Below are positions 33,645 to 46,184 of a stretch of 64,000 bases of DNA, piece after piece (the stretch's first letter is position 1; every line of letters begins with the position of its first letter). The notes below the pieces were generated by a model. The model did not search any database. It had not been told where the DNA came from and saw only the letters and a list, made by a program, of their open reading frames with translations. Made by a program: the position numbers and the translations under genes. The DNA is from Rehmannia glutinosa (Eukaryota > Streptophyta > Magnoliopsida > Lamiales > Orobanchaceae), in the NCBI GenBank assembly GCA_016081115.2, contig CM071932.1, forward strand, positions 53,828,659 to 53,892,658, read 5' to 3'.

Positions 33645-34861
33645 CGGGATAACAAGTTCGGTATCTATTATACGGTTATTCGTATTCAAAATTTGGTTCA
33701 TCATAATCGAACTAAACATATTGAGATTCGATATATTTTTTAAGAGATTGTGATTTTTAACAAAAACTTGAGATGTGTTTAATTCCGTCTCAAGGATAAC
33801 TCGCGGACTTTTAGATCGTTAACCGCCGAGTATTTTACCTCATTTCGAGCTTGATTATGACATAATGTATATTGAATGAGGTCTACGTTTGCATTTTGCA
33901 CGTTTTAAAACTTAGAGGCGAAAAATTGGATTTTTGGATCAAACTTCGGAATTTGCAAAACAAAAAGAAGCAGTGGGCTAAAGGAGCTGAGGTCGACCGG
34001 TCGCCCTAGCCTCTTATATTTTGAACTTCATTAAGCTCGATTATCATCATCATTGCTCATCTTTACCGAATAAATGGTAAGAATTCTACCCCATTTGGTC
34101 AATTGGGTTGAACCCTTGAGATTTTGACTTATTTGCAAAATTCTTGATGCTAGTTTCATATGAATGTGATGAGCTTAATATTTTTGATGTATTGAATGCT
34201 GTTTGAACTGAATTGGTGATGAAAATTTATGGCTTAAATGAATTTCAAAGGCGTTATATACTTCTAGTTTTATTCGACGCACGCCACGTGTTCGACGAAA
34301 TGTTTCAATGAAAAATTCATCACTTACATGATTCTCTCAATTTGAAAAGTCTTATAAGTTTATAGAGATTATGTTTTATCAATCAAATGAGCTTTTGCAA
34401 GTCAATTGATCGATTTTTCCCTTTTATTTGGAATTTAAGCTTCTATTTTCAAAAAGCTCGATAAATCGATACGCTCAAAGAAGCGAAAATAAGCTCGCAA
34501 GAAAAGCTATAAGCTAGGGCTCTTAAAAGCCATAAGCTATGGATTATACTTGGTCCATGTGATATATTATGGACTTTTATACTTGACTTATGATGCTTTT
34601 GTGACAGGGGGAGCTCATTAGCTTATGATATTCAAGCTTAAGTTGTAAAAGCTAAGTTTTAAGCTTTTAGTTGTTGCTTGTATACTTGTTCTTGATATAC
34701 ATATTGATAGGGGGAGCTTGTGCAAAAATGATTTTGAAAAATCTTTGCTCCTATCCTTGTGTGTTTGTAATGGATTGATGTTTTAGACCGGAAAACTTGT
34801 TTTGTTTTAAAATCAACTTCCTAAAATTGTTTTGGTTTGTAATCATCAAAAAGGGGGAGTT
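33645..34861 (+). other. Family B 3' untranslated zone and polypurine tract
   Basis: Non-coding. It contains one further GACCGGTCGCCCTA block (about 33990), two GGGGGAGCT runs (34607 and 34709) and the terminal polypurine tract AAAAAGGGGGAG at 34848-34859. The same blocks occur inverted at 62362-62640 in the second family B element. Confidence 0.7.
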
Positions 34862-36289
34862 TGTTAGATAAATGTTTTTATCAAGATTTTGATGATTATG
34901 TTTAAATGAGTTTTTATACCAAAACAATGTTTTTATATGTTGTCCAAATACTCCTAAATGATTTAAAATGTTTTTACTAATTTTTGGAGTATTTCTTAGA
35001 GTTTTTAATTTGATTAAAATTGGACAACACTTTTGATGATTTTGTTTATATTGGTTTTTACACCAAAACAATGTTTGTAAATGTTGTCCAAATACTCCCA
35101 ATTGATTTAAAATATTGTTACTAATTTTTTGGAGTATTTCTTGAAGTTTATTTTTGATAAAAATCGGACATCATTTCAAATTGGAGGTCGACCGGTCGCC
35201 CAAAGCGTCGACCGGTACCTGAATGAAACAGAACGAAACAGAAACAAGTTTTGTGTAAAAAATGAGGAGGGGGATCGGTCAAGGGAGAGGTCGACCGGTC
35301 GCACCCTAGGGCGACCGGTCGCACCCCCCCTCCGACCCGTACCTGGATCGCACTATTTTTTCAAAACGTTTGAAATCTTAAACAGGGCAACCGGTCGCCC
35401 TATGGTATTTTTGACAACAAAAATTCCAACCGTTGCAATCCTTATCACGCAAAGATTTACTTTTCATTTTTGTACATTATTTCTACATCTTGTGATCCTC
35501 TTTTTGTAGACAAAAGTGGAGAGGAAGGAGCCTATGTTGGGAGCCTATGTTGGTGAAGACTTCCCTATAAATAGAGGATGAATTGAAGACACAAGATATA
35601 ACACATACAAGCAAAATACACAACAAGAAATCTGAAAATTTCCAAGCTTTCATATTCAACACTCTTGTTGTATTTATAGCCTAAGTATTTCACTTTCGCA
35701 TCTTGAGGTCTAGGCTTTATTTCTTGATTACACTTTGCACTCAAATTGTAATATTCATTATTGAGTTGTAATCTTGATCTTTGGTTATCATTCAAACACA
35801 AGATATCCTTGTGAGTGTTGTTGTGGTAAGAACACACTTGGATGATCTAGGTGATAGGTGCAAGAAGATTGTGGTGATCTTTTTATTGAGGTGTTGAAGA
35901 ATTTGGTATTCTTCAAGATTGAAGATTGTGGTGATGTTCAAAGGTGCCGTTGAAGGAAGATTGTGGTAATCTTCAAAGGGAGATTGTGGTGATCTTCAAA
36001 GGTGGTGTTGAAGAAGAGTGTGGTGCTCTTCAAGGTGTTGGAAGTTGAATTTGTATTATTGTGGTACTTAATAAAATTCTTTTTCTTTTTGAAATCCATC
36101 CCGGATATACTAGGGTGGTAGAGAATTAGGCCCTAGGTGGGTTGAACCTCTTTAAATCGACGCGTGTTGTTTACTTCCCGCACCTTTATTATTGTCTTGA
36201 CGTATTTGTTTCAAAAAGAGGGCATAATCGAAAAGATGGAGATAATCTATTCACCCCCCTCTAGATTATCGTAGCCGCTTGGATTTACA
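34862..36289 (+). repeat. 3' LTR, family B
   Basis: This is the partner of 28913-30353. It keeps an intact TATA (CTATAAATAG, about 35567), but some hairpins are damaged (see the array at 35813-36075). Confidence 0.93.
35813..36075 (+). repeat. Hairpin array in 3' LTR, partly decayed
   Basis: The same series as at 29878-30137. The first, fourth and last stems carry single mismatches or indels (for example TTGTTG against AAGAACAC), while GTGGT loops are kept in almost all. Confidence 0.85.
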
Positions 36290-39200
36290 GGATGCATAAA
36301 TTTTTCTCCACTCAAATATTCTAGCTCGTATGCCCCACCAGATAAGACGTTGCTGACCCGAAATGGGCCCTCCCAGGTTGGCTTCAATGGACTGGGTTCA
36401 ACACCCGTTATGTTTTTCAACACAAGATCACCGACCTGGAATCTCCTTTCCTTTACTTTTGAATTGTAGTACCTCTCACTCCTTTGTTTATACACGGCGT
36501 TTTTCATCTCGGCACTGCACCTTTTTTCTTCGAGCAGATCTAGCTCGGCTCGGAGCGCAGCCTCATTGCCGTCTTCCGAAAAATTTGCAATTCTGAAGGT
36601 AGGGGCTCCAATCTCAACAGGAATCACCGCCTCGGTTCCATAAGCCAAAGAAAAAGATGTTTCTCCAGTGGCCGCTCGATGCGTCGTTCTGTATGACCAC
36701 TGTACACCGGGTAATTCCTCCGGCCAATTACATTTAGATTCCTCCAATCTTGCCTTCAAGGTATACTTGAGTATTTTATTAACGGTCTCAACTTGTCCAT
36801 TCGACTGGGGATGGTATGGAGTCGAGAAGTGGTTTTTAATGTGGAAACCTTCACAAAAATTTCGAATCTACAGATAATGGACTTCCATACAAAACTCACA
36901 ATATTTTTCTCGTCTATTTTCGCCAGAGGCTCCGCCTCGGCCCATTTTGTGAAATAATCCACCGCCATAATGGCATATTTGATGCCCCCTTTGCCAGTGG
37001 GGAGTGGTCCGATAAGGTCCATTCCCCATTTGGCAAACGGCCATGGGCTAAATACGGAGGTAAGTTGCTCAGGATGATATCTGACCTGCTGCGCGAATCT
37101 TTGGCACCTCTCGCATCTTTTGACGAGATCGGTTGCATCCTTTCTTAGGGATTGCCAGTAGTATCCTTGTCGTATTAATTTATAGGCTAATGTCTGGCCC
37201 CCGGCGTGGTTTCCGCATATTCCCTCGTGACCTCTCGAAGTGCATAATCCGCATATGTCTCGGAAAGGCACCGCAGGAGTGGGACGGAGTACCCTCGTTT
37301 GTATAGGACGCCGTCTACCAGTGTAAACCGAGCCGCTTGAGTTCGTAGTGTTCTGGCTTCAACTTTGTTTTCGGTTGAACTCCTTTTTCTAAATACTTGA
37401 AGGATTGGGGTCATCCAGTCTCCGCTTTCGGTTTTGATTGCATATATCTTCTTTGTGCCAAGTGACGGGGCGACAGTTGTGTGATGATGACATCCGCGAT
37501 GGCATCCGTCCCTGGCTGGGCAACCGAGCCGAGCTAAGGCATCTGCCTGCATGTTCTCGGCTCGGGGCACATGTAAGACTTTTGTCTTAAAGTGTAACAA
37601 TCTTTTCTTGACCAACTCCAAATATTGTGTGATTTTTTGCTCTTTCGCTTCATACTCACCATTGATTTGATGAACGACCAGCTGAGAATCACTGTGTACC
37701 AACAGTTGTTTTAGGCTAAAGCCTGACCTTTTATTGTTGTACGTGGTTCATATAGAATATCAAACTGACTGAGCTCGATGGCCCACTTGATCATCCGACC
37801 CAAGTATCGGGTCGGTGTAGTACTGTTTGGTGGGTAGTTCGTCAAGACTATAATCTTGTGCTCTAGAAAATATGGATTTTAGTTTCAGCGGCTGCATGAT
37901 TAATGAATAAGCCAACTTTTCCATTGGCGGATAGCGGAGCTCGGCGTCATGTAACGCTTGGCTGGTGTAATAGACCGGATGTTGAATAGAACCATCTAGC
38001 CTGATTAACACCGAGCTGATGGCGTATTCGGATACCGCCAGGTACAAATACAAGTTCTCCCCTTGGGTAGGTTTTTGCAATATAGGAATTGTAGAAAGGT
38101 ACTGTTTGAGGGATTCAAAGGCAGCCTGTGCTTGCTCGGTCCACTCAAAAATTTTGTTCTTTTTTATAATTTCGAAGAAAGGTTTACACTTGTCTATGGA
38201 TCGCGAAACAAATCGGTTAAGGGCGGCCAATCGGCCTGTTAGGCTTTGTACCCTTTTTACAGAGTTCGGGGGTTCTAGGTCGATGATGGCTTTTATTTTG
38301 TCTGGGTTAGCTTCGATTCCCCTTTGGCTGACCATGTACCCCAAATATTTACCCGAGCCGACTCCAAACGTACACTTTCTCGAGTTTAACATCATCTTGT
38401 ACTCTCTTAAAATAGCAAACATTTTATTAAGATCGTTTAGATGATCAGATATATACAGTGATTTCACCAACATGCCATCTACATAGACTTCCATAGTACG
38501 ACCTATCATTTTCTCAAACATCTTATTTACTAACCTTTGGTAGGTCGCACCACATTTCTTCAACCCGAAAGGCATCATCCTCAGAATATAAATTCCACGA
38601 GCGAGAGAAGAATGATGTATTTTCTTCGTCATCTGGGTGCATTCGTATTTGGTTGTAACCCGAGTATGCATCCATGAAGCTCATCAGCTCGTGTCCCGCC
38701 GTGGCATCTACCATATAGTCAATGTTTGGTAATGGATAACTGTCCTTAGGGTATGCCTTATTCAGGTCGGTGAAATCCACGCACAGGCGCCACTGGCCAT
38801 TCCTTTTGTTTACCAAAATAGGATTGGCAACCCATCGAGGATAGAGGGCTTCCCGGATGAATTGATTATCTAGCAACTTGTTAACCTCGGCCTTGAGTGC
38901 TACTTGTCTGTCAGGGCCGAGTTTACGCCTTTTCTGGATAACTGGGCAGAACGTTAGATCAATATTAAAGGCGGTGGCATGCATGCTTAGGGTCGATTCC
39001 GGGCATGTCCGCATGAGTCCATGCGAAGACGTCAAGATTATTTCCCAAAAACTCGATCAGCTCGGTTCGATATGATTCTGGGAGGTCATGACCAATACGT
39101 AATTGGCGCCCCTCGCTTGGCCTTCCGACATTGATTGTATCAACCTGTTCTACAGGTTCCGCCCGTTTTCTTTTCTTGCTCAGCCCCTCTTTGATCTGCA

Positions 39201-41274
39201 GGGGCAACTCATCTTCAGTGGCCGGCTCGTTCTTGGCTGCCGGCTCGCCTTCCTCCATCATCGGTTCCTTCCCAGGTCGACGACCTGGATTATCCTCCTG
39301 AATAATCACCACTTCCCGCTCGGGCTCCTCTTTTGGCTGGGGATCGCCTTGCGTGGTCCCACTGGTTTCTCCTCATTCCATCACGCTAATCTCCACCGGT
39401 CGGAGTTTGAGAGAGCATTCTCGTGACTCCCTTTGATTCCCCTTATGTATGGCCTCACCATCAGATGTTGGGAATTTTATACAAAAATGATATATTGAAA
39501 CGACCGCTTTTATATGATAAAGCAATGGCCTCCCAATGATAGCATTGTACTCCGAATCGGCGTTGATTATTTTAAATGTTGTCATGACGGTCCATTTATG
39601 CAACCCTTGTCCCATTTGGATGGGCAAGTCAACTTCTTCGAGCGGGACTATTCTTCCTCCTCGAAACCCCAGAATATTATCGTTGCATGGACGGATATAG
39701 CTATCGTCCACGTTCAATCTTCGAAAGGCTCGGACGTAAATGACTGATGAGTAGCTGCCAGAGTCGATCAAAATTCTATGAACCGGAATACCCAAAATCG
39801 GTGCAGTAATGACTAGGGGGTCAGAATGAGGGTGGACCACCTGGTCGGCATCCACATCCGAGAACACAAAACGGCCAGTGGGTTGGCCTTCCTTGATTTT
39901 CGCCACCCGAACTTGCCTTTCGGCGTGGGCGGCCTGTCTGACATCAGCCTTTCTTTTCCTGTTGGAGCGGCTATCTTCGGCTGTGTTAGTGTTGATTCGA
40001 TTCACACTCAACATCATGAGGATCTCTCTACCCTGGTTCTCGGCCGGTGGTGGCGGCAGGAGAGCTGGATTGGTTACGTGTTCCGGGTTAACACCTTGTG
40101 CCAGTGCCGGCGGGGGCGGTAATTCATGAACGTACCTTTTGAGACCGCCCTACCGAACAACACGCATAATTTCCCTGATTAGATCTTGGCACTCATCAGT
40201 ATCGTGACCTATCGACTTATGATAGGCACAGTATCGACGTGAATCTAATTTTGCCGGCTCAATCTTCAAAGGCCGAGCCGGAGGCAACAAATTCAGACCC
40301 TGTACTTTATTCCATATGGCTGATGGAGTGTGGGTCAAAGCACTCCTCAGCGCGGCAACTTCGGCTCGTGCTTACTAGCGAGCCCTAAACCCGGTGGTCG
40401 GATTTTCCAAGAATGGTCTAAATCCTGATCCCGGTCTAATTGCTGATTCTTTCCTTCCGTCCTTTCTCACGCCCCCTGGCCGGTACTCGGGGCGGTTACT
40501 TGTCATGGCTTCTTCTGCGCAAATATGGCGTTCCGCGCGGACCAGAAATTCTTGGTACGAGGTCGCCCCTGATTCATGGATAGAGTAGTTAAACCAAGTG
40601 TCGGGGGCAAGGCCAGCCATGGCTGCGATTAAAATGGCATCATCCGACACCGGTTCCATCTCTCGAACTCGCTAATTGAACCGAGAGATATAGCTTTTCA
40701 GGGGCTCGTCCTTCCCTTGTTTGATGTTCACGAGGGAATCCTTAGGTGCAGCTCGGACTTTGGACGTTAAGAAATGCGTCGTAAAGGCGGAGGCCAGATC
40801 CCCCCATGCCCGAATGGACCCCTGTGGTAGGGTCCTAAACCAACGGTGGGCTCGGTCGCCCAGAGTCAGTGGGAAGGCCCTGTAGAGGATGGCATCACTA
40901 GGACTGTACAGTTCCATCCATGCTAAGTACTTATGGACGTGAGTAGTCGAGTCGGTTTCCCCATTGTAAAGACCGACCTGGGGGATTTTCAACTTTGGCG
41001 GTAATGGGGTCGCCAGGATACCAGGGGAAAACGACGACATAACAGCCGGTTTCATTGCTTGGGGCAGCCTCCGAGATTGTTCGCCTTCTGAACCGCCTTC
41101 CAATACATTTAAACGACGGCGAAGGCAGTGTATTTCTACGTCCCGTTCCTGCCATAGGCTAGGGCCTTGGATCTGATTGACCCTAAGTGCCTCCCGCTCA
41201 TCTGGAAAGCGGAGTCGGGAACTTATCGATCGAGCCGGGCGAAAAGAATCAACTCCCAGTCGCCCGGCGAACAC
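36290..41274 (-). pseudogene. Tat gypsy gag-pol, inactivated
   Basis: Reading on - from 41274: Gag with AHRWFRTLPQGS and FTTHFL (about 40830); zinc-like CAYHKSIGHDTDEC (about 40215); protease ILIDSGSYSSVIY (about 39760); RT with FMDAYSGYNQIRMHPDDEE (about 38660) and YVDGMLVKS (about 38480), where the catalytic YVDD has become YVDG; RNase H with VHSDSQLVVHQINGEYEAKE (about 37690) and ADALARLG; integrase zinc region with CERCQRF (about 37115), MDLIGPLP and VDYFTKWAEAEPL. The next integrase segment is shortened, and the second catalytic Asp block is lost near 36870. After a shift near 36800 the C-terminal part continues to YLSGEKFMHP, where the copia is inserted. The last few codons resume at 28912-28871. 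Several stops and shifts separate the pieces, including near 40675, 40370 and 40148. Confidence 0.9.
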
Positions 41275-41410
41275 CGAGTGGGCATGGCGATGTCGTGTTG
41301 GCTCCAGTATTGACTACGCTACATGACTTTGCCCCTCCTCATCTTCTCGTGGCCGAATTATTGCCGAGCCGAATTATTGGGGTCCAGTATTGGTTACCTT
41401 TTTTGCATAA

Positions 41411-41933
41411 TGCCGAGCCGAATTATTGGGGTCGGTCTTTCTTATAATCTCGCGTTTACGGGTCTTTTTTCTGTGTTTTTTCCCCTCTCTTTTTCTCTTA
41501 AAATGAGGCCTTTTATACCCCTTGAGTAAGTGGGTTTACAATAGTCATCTTTGCACTAATTAGTCATTAATCAATAAAATAATTGGAAAAGGACACATGT
41601 CCCCTTCTAATCGTGCATGTCAGCCAAGTCTTGCCACTTGTCGACTCCACTTAATAACTTTCTGACATGTGTCAGTTTCTGATACCAATAAAGCGCTAAG
41701 CATGGGCAAGTGATTATTTTTATGAATCTGTCGCGCATGCGTTTCCCGCCGAAATTTGGGCTCGGGGGTCGGGGCTCGGCAGCCATGTTGCGGTTGGGCT
41801 CGGTAGCGGGCGAGCCTAATTCATGACGTGTCACCGAGCACCGTTATTGACGTCACCTGTAGACCCCCCACTCGGATATGCGCTGGGCTTATTGCGTGGA
41901 TTAATTTCTTCCAGCTCGGCTCGGGTGTCATCA
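41411..41933 (-). repeat. 5' LTR of gypsy element
   Basis: About 523 bp, paired with 26332-26850. Read on -, the TATA element GGGGTATAAAAGG lies near 41520. A partial second copy of its inner end (GCCGAGCCGAATTATTGGGGTC) lies at 41363-41384, in the short leader before gag. I could not identify the primer site with confidence. Confidence 0.8.
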
Positions 41934-42238
41934 ATAAATATAAGTAGTTTTGCTCATTTTCTCCTAGTGAAACTTTATTTATTTTCATTTGAATATATCT
42001 GTAACAGAGCCCATTTATCCGGTAAACCAGAGCGTTTAATTATGCATACCAGAGCCTATTTATCCAGTAAACCAGTGCCTTCTGCTATAAAGTGTCGTCC
42101 TCCTAGTGAAAGTTTAATTATTTGAATTTATCCGTACATTCCTGGAGTGAAAGTTTTATTTGAATTTATCGGTATTTGATTATATCCGGTATAGCCTGTT
42201 TATTCGGTAAAGTAGAGACTTCTCCAAGTAGGGGTGTA
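41934..42238. other. Intervening sequence with short direct repeats
   Basis: No gene. TTTATCCGGTAAACCAGAGC and a close variant recur about 50 bp apart (42010-42080), and TCCTAGTGAAA appears near 41962 and 42101. Confidence 0.4.
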
Positions 42239-42713
42239 AACAAATCGAATCGAGTCAAATATCAACTTATTTAGAGAATATTCTTGTTCATATTTAATGT
42301 TCAGTTACAAAAACTAATTCTTATTCTTATTTAAATATATATTCAAATACATCTGAATCAATTCGAATATCGGGTCCATCAAGAATATACTACAAGAATA
42401 TAATTTTATATGGACTTATTAGTTTGGGTATAAAAGTGAATATATGGTTTATTTTAGTTTAATAATCTTCATAAATAAATATATACTTTTTTGTATATAG
42501 ATTATATATAAGTGATTAGTATAAATAGAAATATTACAAATATATAATATTATTCGAATATTCTTTCGAATACTCGAATCGAATATAATGACATTCATAT
42601 TCGTATTAGCATAATATGCGAATCTGAATAAATATTCTTATCTGGATTCGTATTCTAATTTTTCGAATTCGAATACCAAATCGAATAAAATAAATCGCTT
42701 CTTTTACACCCTA
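42239..42713. mobile_element. hAT-like MITE
   Basis: A 475-bp AT-rich unit starts TAGGGGTGTAAACAAATCG and ends CGCTTCTTTTACACCCTA, an inverted repeat. The interior is rich in GAATA/TATTC. No clear 8-bp duplication is visible, so the superfamily assignment rests on the ends only. Confidence 0.65.
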
Positions 42714-42715
42714 AC

Positions 42716-43314
42716 GGCCTGATTGGTATGAATGAATGGAATTATGTGTTAATGGAATGAATTTAGAAATGAAATAAGATTAGGAAAGAAATAATGTACT
42801 AATATTATTTCTATGATTGGTATGTGCAAGGAATGTAGAGAGGAATGGATGGCAATTGTTTTACTTGATTTAAATATATTGATTGGTAATTGTAAATAAA
42901 TAATAGTAATTTGAGAAAAATAATTTTAAGTATCAAATCACTCTTAAATAAGATTTTTAAAATAAATTTTATTAAATATGCAATGCATAAATTAGTATAA
43001 GATTATTTTAATGTGTATAATAATATATATATATATATATACACACATATATATCAACAATATTTTATATAATATATTTTTTTATAAAAATTGAAAACAA
43101 AACTAAACGAATTCTATATGAAAATTTTTATTTAACTATTGAATGTTGATAGAAATTGACTATGATTTATTAAAATATTAAATATAACTTATATTTCAAT
43201 AATAAATAGTTAAATTATAAATAAGTAATTTTTTATTCATAACAATACTTTTAAAAATATAGATGAACCAAGGAATGCTCATTCCATTTTCACCCCCCAC
43301 ATACCAATCATGCC
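42716..43314. mobile_element. MITE, first copy (PIF/Harbinger-like)
   Basis: A 599-bp unit with ends GGCCTGATTGGTATG and CATACCAATCATGCC (inverted repeat of 15 bp with one difference). TAA stands near both ends (42712-42714 and 43316-43318), which would fit a three-base duplication. It contains an (AT)n tract at 43022-43050 and no coding sequence. Confidence 0.65.
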
Positions 43315-43339
43315 ATAAGTGAAAGTACGTGAAACACTA

Positions 43340-44130
43340 ACAACATGATTAGTATGAATGAATGTAATTAGGTTGGAATGGAATGAATTTAGGAATGGAA
43401 TAACACTAGGAATGGAATGATGTAGTATTACTATTCTTATGATTGGTATGTACAAGGAATGGAGAAATGAATGGATGACGATTTTTTACTTGATTTAAAT
43501 ATCTTGATTGGTAATTATAAATTAATGATAGTAATTGAGAAAAATAATTTTAAAGTATCAAATTCTCTTAAATAAGATTTTTTAGTGATATAAGATTATT
43601 TTAATGTGTGCTAAATAATATATATATAGATTTATATCTATGATATTAAAAATATTTTATATAATATTTTTTAGGGATAATTACAAAAATACCCCTGAGA
43701 TTTGGGCTAATTACCAAAAAATCCAGAGATGTTTTAGAATTACAAAAAAACCCATCAGGTTTGATTATGTGTTAAAGTTAAGGGGGTAACTATAGTATTT
43801 TTATAAATATCAGGGGGGTTTTGATATTTTTTTGCTTATACAAGGGGAAAATGTAAGACATAATCAAACCTCAAGGGGTTTTTTGTAATTTTAAAAAATC
43901 TCTAGGTTTTTATGTAATTATCCCAAACCTCAGGGGTATTTTTGTAATTATCTCTATTTTTTATAAGAAAATATAGAAAATCAACAAAAGAATTCTATAT
44001 CAAAATTTTGATTTAATTATTGAATATGATAGAAATTGACTATGATTTATTAAAATATTAAATATAACTTATATTTAAATTATAAATAATTTTTTATTTA
44101 TAACATTACTTTTCAAAAATATCGATTATA
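43340..44130. mobile_element. MITE, second copy, interrupted and truncated
   Basis: The left end, ACATGATTAGTATGAATGAATG, and the body match 42716 onward, also preceded by TAA. It is split by the 281-bp MITE at 43674-43954. The homology resumes afterwards and fades near 44130, with the right end lost. Confidence 0.65.
43674..43954. mobile_element. Mutator-type foldback MITE with 9-bp duplication
   Basis: The ends GGGATAATTACAAAAATACC and GGTATTTTTGTAATTATCTC are inverted repeats, and the complementarity continues inward so that most of the 281 bp can fold back. It is flanked by perfect 9-bp duplications TATTTTTTA (43665-43673 and 43955-43963), as expected for Mutator-type transposition. Confidence 0.9.
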
Positions 44131-44199
44131 TCCAACATTTTTAGTCATTTATAGAAAGATAATTTTATTAAAAATAAGGGCAGGTCTCTTGTGAGACCA

Positions 44200-44223
44200 T
44201 CTCACGGATCTGAATCCGTGAGA
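44200..44223. repeat. Perfect 10-bp hairpin
   Basis: TCTCACGGAT-CTGA-ATCCGTGAGA, preceded by GTCTCTTGTGAGACCA, another short inverted repeat. It is likely the end of a small repeat element. The following 44226-44610 has a CT-rich stretch with an open frame (44191-44415), but nothing I recognise as a gene. Confidence 0.6.
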
Positions 44224-44610
44224 CGGAGCCCCAAAATAAAGCCCAAAAACCCGTATGTGAATTTGTCTACCCAAAACCTTAAATCTAAACCCAAAAAAAT
44301 ACAACAATTCTCTCTTACAACAGCAGCCCCCTCTCCCGATCTCTCGATCTCTCGATCTTCCAACAACTATTTCTCATCATTCATCCACCAAGCTCTTCCT
44401 TCAATTCCTCTTTGAGAAATCGGGACACATAAGATGCTCGTTTCATTCGCAACCCATAAATTGATGTTTTTTTCTTCCAAAGTTTAATTAGATTGTTGGT
44501 GAGGTTTTATTTTAATTTTTTTTTTTTGAATGAGGTTCTTGTTTTAGTTTTTAATTGTGGAATAATAGTTGAGAAATTATCTATTATGGAGAGATGCTTT
44601 TATAATTTTC

Positions 44611-46169
44611 TGTTAGGAAATTTATTGTTTAGATTTTGATGAATGCCATGTAAAACTTAGAATAGGAAGTTGGTACCCCATTTTTGTTGTAAACCGCATT
44701 GTAATAAATAGGGTAATCAAGTGAGTTAAGTCGCTATGCCCAAACATGCAAGAAGACAACTGGAGACCGAGAAGGAAGACTCATTGCCGAAGACAAATTG
44801 AGTATGGCAAAGAAGAGTAGACGGGAACTCTATCAAGAAAACAAGCAGAGATGCGGTGAGTGGAGTATCGGTCAAGTCAACTCAAGAAAAGCCAAGTCTC
44901 AAGTTGAAGTGACAAGAGTCATCCATGATTGGAAGGCGACTCTAAGTCACCTGGAAAAGCAAAGAAATGCGATCAAGTCGAGATAATCGCAAAAGATCCG
45001 TTGCACGAAATCAAGAGAATTACTTAAACAAGTAATATCTCCATACCACCTTTCTCGGAGTGCTCGGTCCCGAGCGTGCAAAAGGAATAAACCAATGGGA
45101 AGCACTACACCGTGTCGAACTCGAAAAGGTGAAGAACAATTCATACGAGGAAATGGCAATTCCAAGGATCGCAACAAGACAAGCCAACGATCGCAAGTGA
45201 CTTTCAAAAATAAGCCTATCTCTTCAACGGGCAAATTTTTGAAAGATCACTATAAAAGGCCGAGGAGTTTATTTGAAAAAAAGAGACACACAAAGAGAGA
45301 AAGACCAAACCAAAAACGTTCAAGCAATTATTAGAAAATCAAAACATTCTCAATCCTCAAGCCTACACTACGAAGAACATCAATCCAACACTCACCGTGA
45401 AGGAAAGATAACTTCAATCGGTTGAAGAGGAAAATCTTGAAAAATCAAGGGTCTACATTCCACGAAGGATTGTAGGAAGGTTCAAGGTCGAACCAAGTTT
45501 TGAGCTTTTGGAGGGCTTCGTGATCAAATCCAAAGAGCTTGAGCAAGTGAGTCGTAGTAGCAAGGAGCCGCCCGTGAAGAAGTTGAGTCGTCACGAGAAG
45601 CCACCGAGTGATCAAGGCGTCTCCAGATCGAGTCCCAAAGGATCAAGTCACCGTGTGATCAAGACTTGTATCCGGACTATTACCACTTTGTATATCTTGA
45701 TCAATACCTAGTGGATTCCTCCAGGAGTTGGAGAAGAGAGGAGTAGAAGAATTACCCCATCTTCGAACCTCTATAAAAATTTCATTGTGTCATTTACATT
45801 TCAAGACTTTAATTCATGCATCTTAATTGTTTAAATCTGATAAATTTGCTATCCACTTGATAATTTCTAAGTACTAAACCAAGCACTAAATCCTTGCTTA
45901 ATCAAACTTAAGGGTGTTAAGTCTTCCAATAAAACAAAACCACGATTGAGTTAATTTAGACCCAACAAATGAGTTATTCCATCAATGGCTCGATTGAGTC
46001 CGCATGAGAGAGACTAACTCTCTTGATTAACTAAATTGGCTGTCCATCAAGGACACAAATTGTGTAGTATCAACTCGAATATTTAAAAGGACTAAATCGA
46101 AAATTTGGTAAGGTTTATTCAACCCCCCCCTTCTTCTAAACCTTACACTTACACCCCTTGGGACCTACA
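44611..46169 (+). repeat. 5' LTR, family A
   Basis: The LTR starts TGTTAGGAAATTTATTG and ends CTTGGGACCTACA. The TATA element CTATAAAAGG is near 45250. Differences from the 3' LTR are mostly 1-4-base indels and clustered changes at C/G-rich spots. Confidence 0.93.
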
Positions 46170-46184
46170 AGTGGTATCGGAGCG
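46170..46184 (+). other. Primer-binding site, family A
   Basis: AGTGGTATCGGAGC directly after the LTR differs at one base from the standard TGGTATCAGAGC. Confidence 0.85.

Larger units (their letters stand above)
28913..36289 (+). mobile_element. Nested copia element, family B (internally deleted)
   Basis: A 7,377-bp element with LTRs of 1,441 and 1,428 bp and target duplications GGATG (28908-28912 and 36290-36294) is inserted in the last codons of the gypsy pol. The primer site is at 30354 and the polypurine tract before 34862. The interior is only 4.5 kb: gag pieces, decayed RT remnants and a long non-coding 3' zone. Protease, integrase and most of RNase H are missing. A second family B element at 60893-64000 has an extra ORF that this copy lacks. 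The MSMMGEL RT block and the extra ORF suggest the SIRE clade. Confidence 0.92.
26332..41933 (-). mobile_element. Ty3/gypsy element, Tat lineage, with nested copia
   Basis: The element runs on the - strand. The 5' LTR is 41411-41933, gag-pol 41274-36290, an antisense extra ORF lies at 27353-28467 (+), and the 3' LTR is 26332-26850. Without the nested copia (28913-36289) it is about 8.2 kb. The integrase-last pol order is gypsy. The antisense ORF of the 'putative gypsy type transposon' type between pol and the 3' LTR is a known trait of the Tat lineage. The LTRs differ at several places, no clear target duplication is visible, and pol has inactivating changes, so it is older than the copia elements. 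Confidence 0.85.

Noticed and set aside
34751..35101. Open frame on - inside the family B LTR (also 28871-29254)
   Set aside because: It is the antisense shadow of repeated LTR sequence; only the few codons at 28871-28912 are real, as the end of the gypsy pol.
41934..42238. Extension of the gypsy LTR beyond 41933
   Set aside because: The sequence after GTGTCATCA has no counterpart next to the other LTR at 26850, where a polypurine tract begins.
44191..44415. Possible first exon of a host gene
   Set aside because: It overlaps a hairpin repeat, is Ser/Pro low-complexity, and nothing on the far side of the 14-kb insertion continues it convincingly.
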